A stretch of DNA of 64,000 nt from Pseudomonas fluorescens (GCF_000802965.1 NZ_JSAK01000002.1:265843-329842), one strand, 5' to 3'. Positions 27,566 to 40,506 are shown, numbered from the stretch's first letter. Notes: a model not told the origin generated them from the sequence alone. Program-made: numbers and translations.

Positions 27566-30283
27566 ATGAATTTTTCGAACGATCTGCCCAAATACCGTTA
27601 CAGCGCCTGTGCCGTTTCGATCTGGCTAAGCCTCGGCTGGCCCCTCACCACTCAAGCGGCTTGCACCCTCACTCCAACGGCCGGCAATGACAACTTCACG
27701 TGTGACAGTGGCAGCAGCACAGCGCTGTCAGATCTTTCGGGCAATAACACCCTGACCTTTCCCGCCAATGGCACCGGCGCGATCAATGGCAACGTCACGT
27801 TCGGTGCGGGCAGCGACACGATCACCATGAATTCCGGCAGCATCACCGGCACGGTCAATCAAGGTGATGGCGCCGACAACTTCAGTATCAGTGCCGGCCA
27901 AATCTCCGGGGCTGTCAACCAAGGCAACGGCGTCGATAACTTCACCATGACGGGCGGGACCATTCAGTCCCTGGCCCAGGGCGATAGTCGCGATTTCTTT
28001 TTGATGACTGACGGCACGATCGTCGGCGCTTACGAGGACGGCGACACCGCCAGAATGACCGGAGGCACTATCGGCCGGGTCGACATGAAGCTCGATAACA
28101 ACCTGTTCGATATGTCGGGTGGGCAAATCCTTGGCAACCTGGTGACCGGTTTCGGTACCGACACCATCATCGTCTCCGGTGGCAAGATTGGCGGCAACAT
28201 CAGTGTCAGTGGCGGCAACGACAGCATCACCGTGACCGGTGGCGAGATCGTCGGCGAGATCCGCACTAGCGTGGGTGACGACAAATTCGTTTGGGACGGC
28301 GGCGGTGTGATCCGCTCGGCGATTTTGATGGAGGGTGGCAACGACAGCGCGATTTTACGCAACCTCGACGAAAGCACCCTTGCCCTGACTCCAAGCCTGA
28401 ACGGTGGTCCCGGCAACGACGTACTGACCTTCGATCACACGACGACTGCCGGTGCCGCTCGCTACAGCAACTGGGAAACGGTCAACCTGAACAACGGCTC
28501 GGGCTTCGATCTGGACGGTAATCTTGTCCTGGGTGACAGCGTCAGCGGCACAGGTGTGTTCAACATCGACGCCAGCAGCACAATGACATCGACCCAAGGC
28601 CGCATCACCCCCTTCACCACCGGCCAACTCGCCACCTTGAACAACGCCGGGGTGATCGACCTGAGCAACGGCAATACCCGCACCAACGACACGCTGACGG
28701 TGCAAGGCAATTACGCCGGCAGCGGCGGTCAGCTGTTGTTGCAAAGTGTCCTCGGCGATGACAGTTCACCTAGCGACAAATTGGTGATCAACGATGGAAC
28801 CATCACTGGCAGCACTACGATTGCCGTCACTAATCTTGGTGGCCTTGGCGCACTGACTCAGCAGAACGGCATCCAGGTGGTACAGGCCCAAGGCTCGGCA
28901 ACCAGCGACAACGCTGCCTTCACCTTGAACAACACACCGCTGTCGGTCGGGGCCTTCGATTACAACCTGTTCAAGGGCGGTGTCACCGCTGACAGCGCAA
29001 ACAGCTGGTACCTGCGCTCGTCCGTGGTGTCCGTGCCGCTGGTCGAGGTACCTAACCCGGATCCAGCCTTGCCACCGATTCTGGTACCACCGCTCGTGGT
29101 GCCCAACCCGGATCCGGCCTTGCCCCCCATTCTGGTCGCACCGATTGCAGTGGCCAACCCTGATCCCACCTTGCCACCGATTCTGGTCGCACCAGTCTCA
29201 GTGCCAAACCCGGACCCCACTCTGCCCCCCATTCTGGTCCCACCGGATGCAGCACCGCTCGCGACGCCGGTCGCCGCTGCCGGGTCGCCACCTCTGCCGG
29301 TTGCCGTACCCGGCGCCGCACCGATTCCCCTGTACCGTCAGGAAGTGCCGGTCTGGTCAGTATTGCCGTCTGCGAATGCGCAACTGGCACTGACCGCCCT
29401 CGGCACCTTCCACGATCGCCAGGGCGATCAACGCCTGCTGACCGAAACCGGTGCGTTCGGCGCGGGCTGGGGCCGGGTGTATGGCAAGGATCTCGACCAG
29501 ACCTGGGCCGGCACCGTGACGCCACGGTTTGATGGTTCGCTCAACGGATTTCAGGTGGGCAACGACCTGTTCGGCTCGCAAACCGCTGGCGGGCAAACCC
29601 AGCGCACCGGGTTCTTCGTGGGGCACAGTCGCTTGCAAGGCGATGTCGACGGTTTCAACCAGGGCTTCGAAGGCAAACGTGCTGGCAAGGTGGAGCTTGA
29701 GGGCGACAGCGTCGGTCTCTACTGGACCCTGACCGACCCGGCAAACTGGTACATCGATACCGTGGCGATGTACACCTGGCTGGACGGTGACAGTCATTCC
29801 GACCGTGGCCTTAAGATCGACAACAAGGGCCATGCCGTGACCCTTTCAGCAGAAGCCGGCTACCCTTTTGCGCTCGCGAACAAATGGGTGCTCGAACCCC
29901 AGGCACAAATCATCCATCAACAGGTTTCACTCGACAGCCAGAACGACGGCGTTTCAACGGTGAAGTTCGACTCCGATCCCGCCTGGACCGGACGCCTCGG
30001 TGCGCGACTCAAAGGCAGCTACGACGTCGCCGGCCTGCCCTTGAAACCCTATCTGCGCGCCAACCTGTGGCACACGTTTTCCGCCACCGATACGGTCACC
30101 TTCGCCAGCACCACCGATATCGACACTGAACAAAAGTCGTCCTATGCCGATCTTGGCGTCGGTGCCGTGCTGAGTCTGGCCCCTTCCGTCAGCGTCTACG
30201 CCAGCGCGGATTACAGCAGCAATATCGACAGCAATCAGCAGCGCGGGATGTTCGGAAATTTCGGTGTGAGGATTAGCTGGTAA
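27566..30283 (+). CDS. Autotransporter with repetitive passenger and C-terminal beta-barrel
   Basis: A 905-residue type V secreted protein. A signal peptide ends near residue 32 (TTQA|ACT). Residues about 40-280 consist of roughly nine irregular repeats of 20-25 residues with the pattern D-x-F/I-x-M/V-x-G-G-x-I-x-G, which suggests a beta-helix passenger. A linker follows: four 17-residue copies of VPNPDPALPPILVPP-like sequence, then a Pro/Ala/Val-rich stretch. The last 290 residues are an autotransporter beta-barrel (VPVWSVLPSANAQLALTAL, GWGRVYGKDLDQTW, then alternating strands) ending in the outer-membrane signature FGVRISW. No protease triad, lipase or adhesin signature was seen in the passenger. 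The start has GGGAG 9 nt upstream. It is paired with a barrel paralogue 313 nt downstream. Confidence 0.85.
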   Translation: MNFSNDLPKYRYSACAVSIWLSLGWPLTTQAACTLTPTAGNDNFTCDSGSSTALSDLSGNNTLTFPANGTGAINGNVTFGAGSDTITMNSGSITGTVNQGDGADNFSISAGQISGAVNQGNGVDNFTMTGGTIQSLAQGDSRDFFLMTDGTIVGAYEDGDTARMTGGTIGRVDMKLDNNLFDMSGGQILGNLVTGFGTDTIIVSGGKIGGNISVSGGNDSITVTGGEIVGEIRTSVGDDKFVWDGGGVIRSAILMEGGNDSAILRNLDESTLALTPSLNGGPGNDVLTFDHTTTAGAARYSNWETVNLNNGSGFDLDGNLVLGDSVSGTGVFNIDASSTMTSTQGRITPFTTGQLATLNNAGVIDLSNGNTRTNDTLTVQGNYAGSGGQLLLQSVLGDDSSPSDKLVINDGTITGSTTIAVTNLGGLGALTQQNGIQVVQAQGSATSDNAAFTLNNTPLSVGAFDYNLFKGGVTADSANSWYLRSSVVSVPLVEVPNPDPALPPILVPPLVVPNPDPALPPILVAPIAVANPDPTLPPILVAPVSVPNPDPTLPPILVPPDAAPLATPVAAAGSPPLPVAVPGAAPIPLYRQEVPVWSVLPSANAQLALTALGTFHDRQGDQRLLTETGAFGAGWGRVYGKDLDQTWAGTVTPRFDGSLNGFQVGNDLFGSQTAGGQTQRTGFFVGHSRLQGDVDGFNQGFEGKRAGKVELEGDSVGLYWTLTDPANWYIDTVAMYTWLDGDSHSDRGLKIDNKGHAVTLSAEAGYPFALANKWVLEPQAQIIHQQVSLDSQNDGVSTVKFDSDPAWTGRLGARLKGSYDVAGLPLKPYLRANLWHTFSATDTVTFASTTDIDTEQKSSYADLGVGAVLSLAPSVSVYASADYSSNIDSNQQRGMFGNFGVRISW
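29048..29251 (+). repeat. Four tandem 51-bp repeats inside the autotransporter gene
   Basis: Four consecutive 51-bp units each encode a 17-residue variant of VPNPDPALPPILVPP. The units differ mainly at third positions and in the last codons, so the repeat is old or under protein-level selection. It forms the proline-rich linker between passenger and barrel. Confidence 0.88.
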
Positions 30284-30596
30284 TACGAAGCAAACGCTCT
30301 AGCTCGTGACTATTTTGACGATTTTGCCAATAAACAAGAACTTAGGCATGCGTCGAAAATCAGTCACTTATATGACCCAAAATACCCCTACCACTTATCG
30401 GCCATTTTCTTGACGCAGTGGCAGGGGTCTTCTTAGCTACACCGTACTACCCCCGGCATCAACATCAGGGACAAGCCCGCCAAGACACCCGCTAAACCGG
30501 GCGGTCCTCGGCTTGCTCCCATCCATCGGTCGCCCCTCATTCGGGGTAGGAGAGACGACAAAGCGAGAACGGCATGCGATTGCAAGGTAGACCCCC
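30284..30596. other. Gap between the two autotransporter genes
   Basis: 313 nt without a convincing gene. It is less GC-rich near the left end and holds one imperfect hairpin (30384-30428). It presumably includes the promoter of the second barrel gene, but no clear -35/-10 pair was recognised. Confidence 0.5.
30384..30428 (+). terminator. Imperfect hairpin after the autotransporter
   Basis: ACCCCTACCAC and GTGGCAGGGGT pair with one mismatch around a 23-nt loop and are followed by CTTCTT. It lies 100 nt after the stop, so assignment as a terminator is tentative. Confidence 0.35.
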
Positions 30597-31664
30597 ATGA
30601 AAACCTCATTCACCCAACAAGAGATCAAAGTTACTTTTTGCACTGTCTCGAGTTCACTCCTGCTGTGCTCTTCCATGGAAGTGCAGGCCTCCCCGGCCGA
30701 GGAAGAAGCAACGCCCTGGTATCGCCAGGACGTTCCGGTACTTACCTTGCCCGCCCTCGACACCACGTATCCCGGCCGTTTCAGCCCTCACCCCGATATG
30801 CGAAGCAGCCACTTCATCACCGAAGATGCAACGCCCTCTGCCTGGGACCAACTCTATGGAAAAGCTTCACGCCAGGCACAAAACGATGCCTTGGCTCAGG
30901 GCTTCTCCATCCCCGGTTCCGGCGAACTCAAAAGCCCGGCGATCCTGACCTTGCAGAGCGGCAGTGGTCATACTCAACGGGTCGGCCTGATCGGCGGCAC
31001 CAGCCAGTTCCAGGCCAACAGCAATGGCTTGGTGACCAATCGCGCCATGTCTGATCCGAACACCAACACCCTCAACCTGCAAGGCGAAAGCCTCGGCGCT
31101 TATTACAGCTTGACCGGCCCGCAAGGCTGGCACGTCGACTTGTCCGCCAGTGGTGGCCGGGTCAACGGTTTCAGCCGTAACGAACAAGGCGCCCGGCAAG
31201 CCGCCGAAGGCAGCGCGGTAACGTTGTCGGTCGAAGGTGGCTTTCCGATTGGCATCAGCGAAAACTGGGTGGTTGAACCTCAGGCGCAGTTGATCAATCA
31301 GCGCATCACCCTGGACACCCCTTATGCGGGCTCGGGCAATGCGTCCTCCAGCGACGTGACGTCATGGAGTGGTCGCGTCGGTGCCAAATTGAAAGGCAGT
31401 TACGACATCAACGGCCTGCCCGTCGAACCCTATGTGCGGACCAACTTGTGGCACACGGTGTATACCGGCAATACCGTGACCCTCGACGAGGTCGACAAGA
31501 TCAGCAGCAGTCGCAAATCTTCGACGGTTGAACTGGGTCTGGGTCTGGTGGCCAGAGTGACACCCGCCGTGAGCCTGTATGTCAGCGCGGACTACAGCAG
31601 TGATGTGGATGACAACGACTTGAATGGTTTGATTGGTAGCTTGGGTGTGCGGATGCGGTGGTGA
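30597..31664 (+). CDS. Passenger-less autotransporter barrel protein
   Basis: A 355-residue outer-membrane protein. A cleavable signal is likely at VQASPAEE. A short region of about 60 residues follows, then an autotransporter-type barrel starting near WDQLYGKASRQAQ. The barrel is clearly related to the one just upstream. Both share VxEPQAQxIxQ, GxKLKGSYDxxGLPxxPYxRxNLWHT and a final SADYSS tail that ends in a strand finishing with W. There is no beta-helix passenger and no proline linker. ATG 30597 has AAGG 10 nt upstream. It may be a truncated paralogue that lost its passenger, or a dedicated outer-membrane barrel working with its neighbour. No disabling mutation is seen. Confidence 0.78.
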   Translation: MKTSFTQQEIKVTFCTVSSSLLLCSSMEVQASPAEEEATPWYRQDVPVLTLPALDTTYPGRFSPHPDMRSSHFITEDATPSAWDQLYGKASRQAQNDALAQGFSIPGSGELKSPAILTLQSGSGHTQRVGLIGGTSQFQANSNGLVTNRAMSDPNTNTLNLQGESLGAYYSLTGPQGWHVDLSASGGRVNGFSRNEQGARQAAEGSAVTLSVEGGFPIGISENWVVEPQAQLINQRITLDTPYAGSGNASSSDVTSWSGRVGAKLKGSYDINGLPVEPYVRTNLWHTVYTGNTVTLDEVDKISSSRKSSTVELGLGLVARVTPAVSLYVSADYSSDVDDNDLNGLIGSLGVRMRW

Positions 31665-31700
31665 GGTTAAGTCCTCAAGATTCGCGTTGCTCAAGCTGAC

Positions 31701-31726
31701 GCCATCGCGGGCTTGCCCGCGATGGC
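31701..31726. terminator. Perfect hairpin between convergent barrel and glgB genes
   Basis: GCCATCGCGGGC and GCCCGCGATGGC form a 12-bp perfect stem with a TT loop. It resembles a short REP element and lies in the 79-nt gap between the two convergent genes, where it may end transcription from both sides. Confidence 0.6.
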
Positions 31727-31743
31727 AGCGACGCGGTTTCGAA

Positions 31744-33978
31744 TCAGCCCTCCGGGCTCAATATCAACACCGCCAACGGCGGCAAATTCAGCACCAGCGA
31801 CAACGCCTGCCCATGACTCGGCGCTTCCTCGGTAAACGCCCCGCCACCGTTCCCATAGTTTGAACCGGCATAGGTCGCCGAATCACTGTTGAGCAACTCG
31901 GTCCAGCGCCCGGCAAACGGCACGCCTACGCGATAAGCCTCACGCGGCACCGGCGTAAAGTTGGCCACCACCAACACCGGTTTGCCCTCCTTGCTCCAGC
32001 GCAGCCAGGCGTAAACGCTGTTGATTGCATCGTCGCCGATCAACCACTGGAAGCCCTGCGGCACATCGTCTTGTTCGTGCAGCGACGGTATTTCGCGGTA
32101 TAGGCGATTGAGGTCGCCCACCAGTTTCTGCACGCCTTTGTGTTCGGAGTATTGCAGCAGGTACCAATCCAGTTGCTGGTCGTGATTCCATTCGCGCCAC
32201 TGGCCGAACTCGCAGCCCATGAACAGCAGCTTCTTGCCCGGATGGGTCCACATGAAACTCAGGTAGGCCCGCAGGTTGGCGAATTTCTGCCAGCGATCGC
32301 CGGGCATTTTGTCGATCAGCGAGTGCTTGCCGTGTACCACTTCATCGTGGGAGATCGGCAGGATGAAGCGTTCGGACCAGGCGTACACCAGGCCGAAACT
32401 CAGTTCGTTGTGGTGATGGGCGCGGTACATCGGATCTTGCTGGATGTAATGCAGCGAATCGTGCATCCAGCCCATGTTCCATTTGTAGGCGAAGCCCAGT
32501 CCGCCCTGTTGCGTGCTCTGGCTGACGCCCGGCCACGCGGTGGACTCCTCGGCAATCACCAGCGCGCCGGGCGCCTCCAGTGCCACCACGTCGTTGAGGT
32601 GACGGAGGAAATCGATGGCTTCGAGGTTTTCCCGTCCGCCATGGCGGTTTGGCACCCACTCGCCGGCCTTGCGCGAATAGTCGCGGTACAGCATCGACGC
32701 CACGGCATCCACGCGCAGGCCGTCGACGTGGAAATGCTTGAGCCAGTGCAACGCCGACGCCAGCATGTAGCCGTGCACTTCGGTGCGGCCGAGGTTGTAG
32801 ATCAGCGTGTCCCAATCCTGATGGAAACCTTCCTGCGGGTTGCCGTATTCGTACAGCGCGGTGCCGTCGAATTGCGCCAGACCGTGGGTGTCGGTAGGGA
32901 AATGCGCCGGCACCCAGTCAAGGATCACGCCGATATCGGCCTGGTGACAGGCGTTGACGAAGGCTGCAAATTCATCGCCGCTGCCATAGCGGGCGCTGGT
33001 GGCGAACTGCGAGAGCAATTGATAACCCCACGAACCTCCGAACGGGTGCTCCATGATCGGCATCAGTTCGATGTGGGTGAACCCGAGTTCTTTCACATAC
33101 GGGATCAGCCGCTCGGCCAGTTCGGGCCACGTGTACTGACGGGCCACTTCACCCAAGTCGTCCAGTTCACATTGCCACGAACCGGCGTGCAGTTCGTAGA
33201 TCGACAGCGGCGCGGTCGGACGCTGCCGTTCGCCCCGGGCCTGCATCCACTCCTGGTCTTGCCAGTCGATATTCAGCGGCGGTGCAACCTTCGATGCGGT
33301 GTCCGGCGGCAACGAGGTGGCCAATGCCATCGGGTCGGCCTTGAGCGGCAGAATGCCGTGGGCGCCGAGGATTTCGTATTTATAGGCCTCCCCCGCCTGC
33401 ATGCGCGGGATGAACAATTCCCAGACCCCGGTGGGATGACGCAGGCGCATCGGATGACGACGTCCGTCCCAGTTATTGAAATCACCGACCACCGACACCC
33501 GTTTGGCGTTTGGCGCCCATACGGCGAAACGCACGCCGTCGACACCGTCCACCGTCTTCAGCTGCGCGCCGAGGCACGCGCTGAGATCGCGGTGATTGCC
33601 TTCGGCGAACAGGTACAAGTCCATCTCGCCGAGCAACGGGCCGAAGCTGTAAGGGTCTTCGGAAAACTGCTCGCCACCGGCCCAGCGGGTTCGCAGTACA
33701 TACGGCTGCGCCCGGTCAAAGTGGCCAACGAACAGCCCCGGGGTCTGCGTTGCTTCGAGATTGCCGAGTTCTTCTCCGGAATCCCTGGCCACCACTTGCA
33801 CGCTCAACGCGTCCGGCAGATAAGCCCGAATGAACTGCCCGCCGGCGCCATCGCCATGGGGACCGAGTATTGCAAAGGGGTCGTGATGCTCGGCGCGTAC
33901 AAGCGCATCAATGTCCCGCGCCCTGGGTAGCAGCGCTTCTTTGTGATGCTGACCCGTTTCCTTGTTCGAGAAACTCAT
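31744..33978 (-). CDS. glgB: 1,4-alpha-glucan branching enzyme
   Basis: Introduces alpha-1,6 branches into linear alpha-glucan (GH13_9). The 744-residue protein has an N-terminal N1 module, then a CBM48 at about 145-215 ([20 protein letters not shown]). The barrel carries [10 protein letters not shown] at about 354, [18 protein letters not shown] with nucleophile Asp424, VIAEEST with the acid/base Glu near 477, and [12 protein letters not shown]. It starts 2 nt after the treS stop, with GGAGAG in the treS end, so the two are co-translated. It is the last gene of glgE/treS-mak/glgB and branches the polymer made by GlgE. Confidence 0.95.
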   Translation of the reverse strand: MSFSNKETGQHHKEALLPRARDIDALVRAEHHDPFAILGPHGDGAGGQFIRAYLPDALSVQVVARDSGEELGNLEATQTPGLFVGHFDRAQPYVLRTRWAGGEQFSEDPYSFGPLLGEMDLYLFAEGNHRDLSACLGAQLKTVDGVDGVRFAVWAPNAKRVSVVGDFNNWDGRRHPMRLRHPTGVWELFIPRMQAGEAYKYEILGAHGILPLKADPMALATSLPPDTASKVAPPLNIDWQDQEWMQARGERQRPTAPLSIYELHAGSWQCELDDLGEVARQYTWPELAERLIPYVKELGFTHIELMPIMEHPFGGSWGYQLLSQFATSARYGSGDEFAAFVNACHQADIGVILDWVPAHFPTDTHGLAQFDGTALYEYGNPQEGFHQDWDTLIYNLGRTEVHGYMLASALHWLKHFHVDGLRVDAVASMLYRDYSRKAGEWVPNRHGGRENLEAIDFLRHLNDVVALEAPGALVIAEESTAWPGVSQSTQQGGLGFAYKWNMGWMHDSLHYIQQDPMYRAHHHNELSFGLVYAWSERFILPISHDEVVHGKHSLIDKMPGDRWQKFANLRAYLSFMWTHPGKKLLFMGCEFGQWREWNHDQQLDWYLLQYSEHKGVQKLVGDLNRLYREIPSLHEQDDVPQGFQWLIGDDAINSVYAWLRWSKEGKPVLVVANFTPVPREAYRVGVPFAGRWTELLNSDSATYAGSNYGNGGGAFTEEAPSHGQALSLVLNLPPLAVLILSPEG

Positions 33979-33980
33979 GA

Positions 33981-37322
<3,342 letters not shown>

Positions 37323-37388
37323 TTGAAACTCCTGATGAATTCGAATATCCGCTGAGCCGATCACCGATCTAAAAACGGGTTATTACCC

Positions 37389-37506
37389 GTGGCGAGGGAG
37401 CTTGCTCCCGCTCGGCTGCGAAGCAGTCGCAAAAACCGGTCAATCGCATGTTCCTGAAGAAAATGGGGCCGCTTCGCGACCCAGCGGGAGCAAGCTCCCT
37501 CGCCAC
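37389..37506. repeat. REPIN (GTGGCGAGGGAGCTTGCTCCC type) between glgE and treS
   Basis: GTGGCGAGGGAGCTTGCTCC with a following CGCTCGGCTGCG is mirrored by CGCGACCCAGCGGGAGCAAG and CTCCCTCGCCAC. It separates glgE from treS-glgB within what would otherwise be one operon. Confidence 0.9.
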
Positions 37507-37522
37507 AGGGTTGGTAGTGAAT

Positions 37523-39520
37523 TCAAGATGAGGTAATCCGCCAAATCCCGAACGGCTGTTGGGCCGGGTCGATTCGCATGAATTGGTATTTGCCGTGCCA
37601 GGTCCAGCGATGGCCGTTCATCAAGTCTTCGCCCTGGGTACTGGCATCGTCGGGCAAGCCCATTTCCCACAGCGGCAATTCGAAATTCGCCTCCTGCGGG
37701 TGATGCGAATCAAGACTCACCGCCACCAGAATGAAGTTGCTGCCATCGGCGCTGCGCTTGCCGAAATACAGAATGTTGTCATTCCAGGCGTTGTAGACCT
37801 TCAGGCCCAGGTGCGTATGCAGCGCCGGGTTCTGCCGGCGGATGCGATTGAGCTGGGCGATTTCGGCAATGATGTTGCCCGGCGCAGTGAAGTCCCGTGG
37901 GCGGATCTCGTACTTCTCGGAATTGAGGTACTCCTCCTTGCCCGGCACCGGCGCTGATTCACACAGTTCAAAACCGGAATACATGCCCCACAGGCCCGAG
38001 CCCATGGTCGCCAGCGCCGCGCGGATGAGAAACCCGGCCCGTCCGGACTCATGCAGGAACGCCGGGTTGATGTCCGGCGTATTGACGAAGAAATTCGGCC
38101 GATAGCATTCGCGCCACGGCGATTCATTGAGCTCAGTGAAATAGGTCGCCAACTCTTGTTTGGTGTTGCGCCAGGTGAAGTAGGTGTAACTCTGGGAGTA
38201 ACCGACCTTGCCCAATCGCGCCATCATCGCCGGGGTGGTGAACGCTTCAGCGAGGAAAATCACCTCGGGGTACAGCGCCCGCACATCGGCGATCAGCCAT
38301 TGCCAGAACGGCAGCGGCTTGGTGTGCGGGTTGTCGACGCGAAAGATCTTCACGCCCTCCTCGACCCAGCCGACCACAATGTCGCGCAACTCAAGCCAGA
38401 GACTGGGAATCGCGTCCGCGGCATAGAAGTCGACGTTGACGATGTCCTGGTATTTTTTCGGTGGGTTCTCGGCGTATTTGATCGTGCCGTCCGGGCGCCA
38501 GTTGAACCAGCCGGGATGCTGCTGCAGCCACGGGTGATCCTGGGAACACTGGATGGCGAAGTCGAGGGCGATTTCCAGTCCGTAATCGGCTGCTGCCGCG
38601 ACCAGTCGGCGGAAGTCTTCGCGGGTGCCCAGTTCGGAATGAATCGCCTCGTGGCCGCCCTCTTCGCTGCCGATGGCATAGGGGCTGCCGGGATCGTCGG
38701 GCCCGGCCGTGAGGGAATTGTTCGGGCCTTTGCGGTAGCTGCGGCCGATCGGGTGGATTGGCGGGAAGTACAGAACGTCGAAGCCCATGTCCTGAATCAT
38801 CGGCAGCCGCGAGTGCACGTCATTGAATGTACCGTGGCGCGCCGGATCGTCGGTGATCGAGCGCGGAAACAATTCATACCAACTGGCGAACTGCGCCAGC
38901 TCGCGCTCGACATCCACCGGGTACTCGGGGCTCAGGCTCAGGTAAGCGCGATGATCCGCCTGGGCCATCAGTTCGGCGCTACGCTGGTGCAGAAACAGCG
39001 CGACCTGCTCGGTTTCGAGCAGCCCGGACAATTCGTGGTGCAGCGCGGCCAGTTGTTCGCTCAGTTGCCCTTCGGCACGTTCGGCCGCTTGCTGGACGTG
39101 TAGACGACCCTCTTGCAACTCAAGGCTGACAGGAACGCCGGCGGTGTGCTTTTTATCCAGTTCGTAGCGGAAACTGGCGAACTGATCGATCCAGGCTTCG
39201 ATACAGAAGACATAGCGGCCCTGATCTTCCACACGGAACTGGCCTTGCCAGCCGTTATTGCCCAGATCGGTCAGGGTTTCGCTATGCCAGACCTCATCGC
39301 CCTCGATGCGCCAACGTACGCGAACGGCGAGCTTGTCGTGACCATCGGCAAACACCTTGCTGGTCACCACCACGTTCTGCCCCACCACAGCCTTGACCGC
39401 GAATTGCCCGCCTTCGAGCGTCGGCATGGTGTTTTCGATCGCGATTCGTGGCAACAGAAGCGCCTGCGACAGCGGCATGTGCGGGTTGTAGCTCAACTCA
39501 GTCGGTTTTTCAGCAGTCAT
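37523..39520 (-). CDS. glgE: Alpha-1,4-glucan:maltose-1-phosphate maltosyltransferase GlgE
   Basis: Transfers maltose from maltose-1-phosphate to growing alpha-1,4-glucan (GH13_3). At 665 residues it has the usual length, with an N-terminal beta domain (VVTSKVFADGHDKL; VRWRIEGDEVW). Catalytic-region motifs include YFPPIHPIGRSYRKGPNN, EIALDFAIQCSQDHPWL, IFRVDNPHTKPLPFW (nucleophile Asp), VIFLAEAFTTP (acid/base Glu) and FVNTPDINP. ATG 39520 has AAGGAG 9 nt upstream. It is divergent from the proline-rich peptide gene across about 200 nt, so its promoter lies there. Confidence 0.95.
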   Translation of the reverse strand: MTAEKPTELSYNPHMPLSQALLLPRIAIENTMPTLEGGQFAVKAVVGQNVVVTSKVFADGHDKLAVRVRWRIEGDEVWHSETLTDLGNNGWQGQFRVEDQGRYVFCIEAWIDQFASFRYELDKKHTAGVPVSLELQEGRLHVQQAAERAEGQLSEQLAALHHELSGLLETEQVALFLHQRSAELMAQADHRAYLSLSPEYPVDVERELAQFASWYELFPRSITDDPARHGTFNDVHSRLPMIQDMGFDVLYFPPIHPIGRSYRKGPNNSLTAGPDDPGSPYAIGSEEGGHEAIHSELGTREDFRRLVAAAADYGLEIALDFAIQCSQDHPWLQQHPGWFNWRPDGTIKYAENPPKKYQDIVNVDFYAADAIPSLWLELRDIVVGWVEEGVKIFRVDNPHTKPLPFWQWLIADVRALYPEVIFLAEAFTTPAMMARLGKVGYSQSYTYFTWRNTKQELATYFTELNESPWRECYRPNFFVNTPDINPAFLHESGRAGFLIRAALATMGSGLWGMYSGFELCESAPVPGKEEYLNSEKYEIRPRDFTAPGNIIAEIAQLNRIRRQNPALHTHLGLKVYNAWNDNILYFGKRSADGSNFILVAVSLDSHHPQEANFELPLWEMGLPDDASTQGEDLMNGHRWTWHGKYQFMRIDPAQQPFGIWRITSS

Positions 39521-39725
39521 CGAGCATCACTCCTTTACGCCCCATGGACGCTCTTGTGTCTGGTTGTCGTCGGCACCGGAAGCCCCGCGCCGAATGAACT
39601 CACTTAGGTTCCGAGCGGCTGGCACCGGCAAAAGTTCATAGGCAATTGGCTGGAATCAAAACCTTCACACGGTGGTCAACCAACTTAAGCACGACTCACG
39701 CCATGTGCCACTGGAGGTTAGACCG

Positions 39726-39893
39726 ATGACCAATCCTTTCCCCGCCGCAACACCCGACCCGAACATCGACGACCCGGTGATCCCACCCACCGATCCGCAA
39801 CCGGTGCCCGAAGAAGAGCCGCCAGGCACCAACCCACCGCCGAGGGAAGAACCACCGACGACGATGCCGCCGGTGATTGTTACACCTGAATAA
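39726..39893 (+). CDS. Proline-rich 55-residue peptide
   Basis: A small acidic protein with 20 prolines in 55 residues and repeated DP/PP/EEP motifs, with no hydrophobic segment or signal. It is probably unstructured. ATG 39726 has GGAGG 9 nt upstream; an upstream in-frame ATG at 39672 lacks one. Coding is supported by the strong ribosome site and the clean, low-complexity composition. I do not recognise a function. It is divergent from glgE and ends just before a REPIN. Confidence 0.6.
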   Translation: MTNPFPAATPDPNIDDPVIPPTDPQPVPEEEPPGTNPPPREEPPTTMPPVIVTPE

Positions 39894-39903
39894 AGGCAAC
39901 CCC

Positions 39904-40007
39904 TGTAGGAGCTGCCGAAGGCTGCGATCTTTTGACTTTGATTTTTGCCGCATCGAAGAATGCCGAAGAAAAAGATCAAAAGATCGCAGCCTTCGGCAGC
40001 TCCTACA
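39904..40007. repeat. REPIN (TGTAGGAGCTGCCGAAGGCTGCGATC type)
   Basis: TGTAGGAGCTGCC with GAAGGCTGCGATCTTTTGA is mirrored by TCAAAAGATCGCAGCCTTC with GGCAGCTCCTACA. Its right end overlaps the stop codon of the MgtC-like gene. Confidence 0.92.
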
Positions 40008-40506
40008 TTGGGTCTTTGTCTTTATCGATGAGTTTTACGATTCTTGGCATCACGCCGAGGATTGCCAGCGCCAACAGTGTGCTGACCACTGCCGTGGCTT
40101 CGCGGCCTAACCCGGCCGAGACGCCGATGGCGGCGGTCATCCATAAACCGGCGGCGGTGGTCAGGCCTTTGACGTGGCCTTCGTCACCTTCCTGGTTTTT
40201 CAGGATGGTGCCGGCGCCGAGGAAGCCGATGCCGGCGATCACGCCCTGCACCACCCGGCTCATGGCGTCGGCCTGGGAACCGGACATCTGTGGCACCAGC
40301 ACAAACAGCGCCGCGCCGAGGGCTACCAGCATGTGCGTACGCACGCCCGCAGCCTTGCCCTTGTGCTCGCGCTCGAAGCCGAGAATGCCGCCCAGCAGTG
40401 CCGCCATCAGCAGGCGCACGGTGATGCGGGTCAATTGTGCTGCGTCGCCGATGTCGGCGAATTCCGCTTGCAGGGTTACCCAGACTTCATGCCACCAGGC
40501 GTTCAT
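40003..40506 (-). CDS. MgtC/SapB-family inner-membrane protein
   Basis: A 167-residue protein with four hydrophobic helices. It has the family segments RLLMAALLGGILGFEREHKG, AAGVRTHMLVALGAALF, GVIAGIGFLGAGTI and VKGLTTAAGLWMTAAIGV. Such proteins are linked to growth at low magnesium and, in MgtC itself, to intramacrophage survival. The short C-terminus (KLIDKDKDPM) matches MgtC-like proteins that lack the soluble ACT-type domain. ATG 40506 has AAGGAC 6 nt upstream; earlier ATGs at 40530 and 40566 are less well placed. The stop codon lies in the last bases of the adjacent REPIN. Confidence 0.85.
   Translation of the reverse strand: MNAWWHEVWVTLQAEFADIGDAAQLTRITVRLLMAALLGGILGFEREHKGKAAGVRTHMLVALGAALFVLVPQMSGSQADAMSRVVQGVIAGIGFLGAGTILKNQEGDEGHVKGLTTAAGLWMTAAIGVSAGLGREATAVVSTLLALAILGVMPRIVKLIDKDKDPM

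Noticed and set aside
32140..33930. 596-codon + strand frame
   Set aside because: Antisense shadow of glgB.
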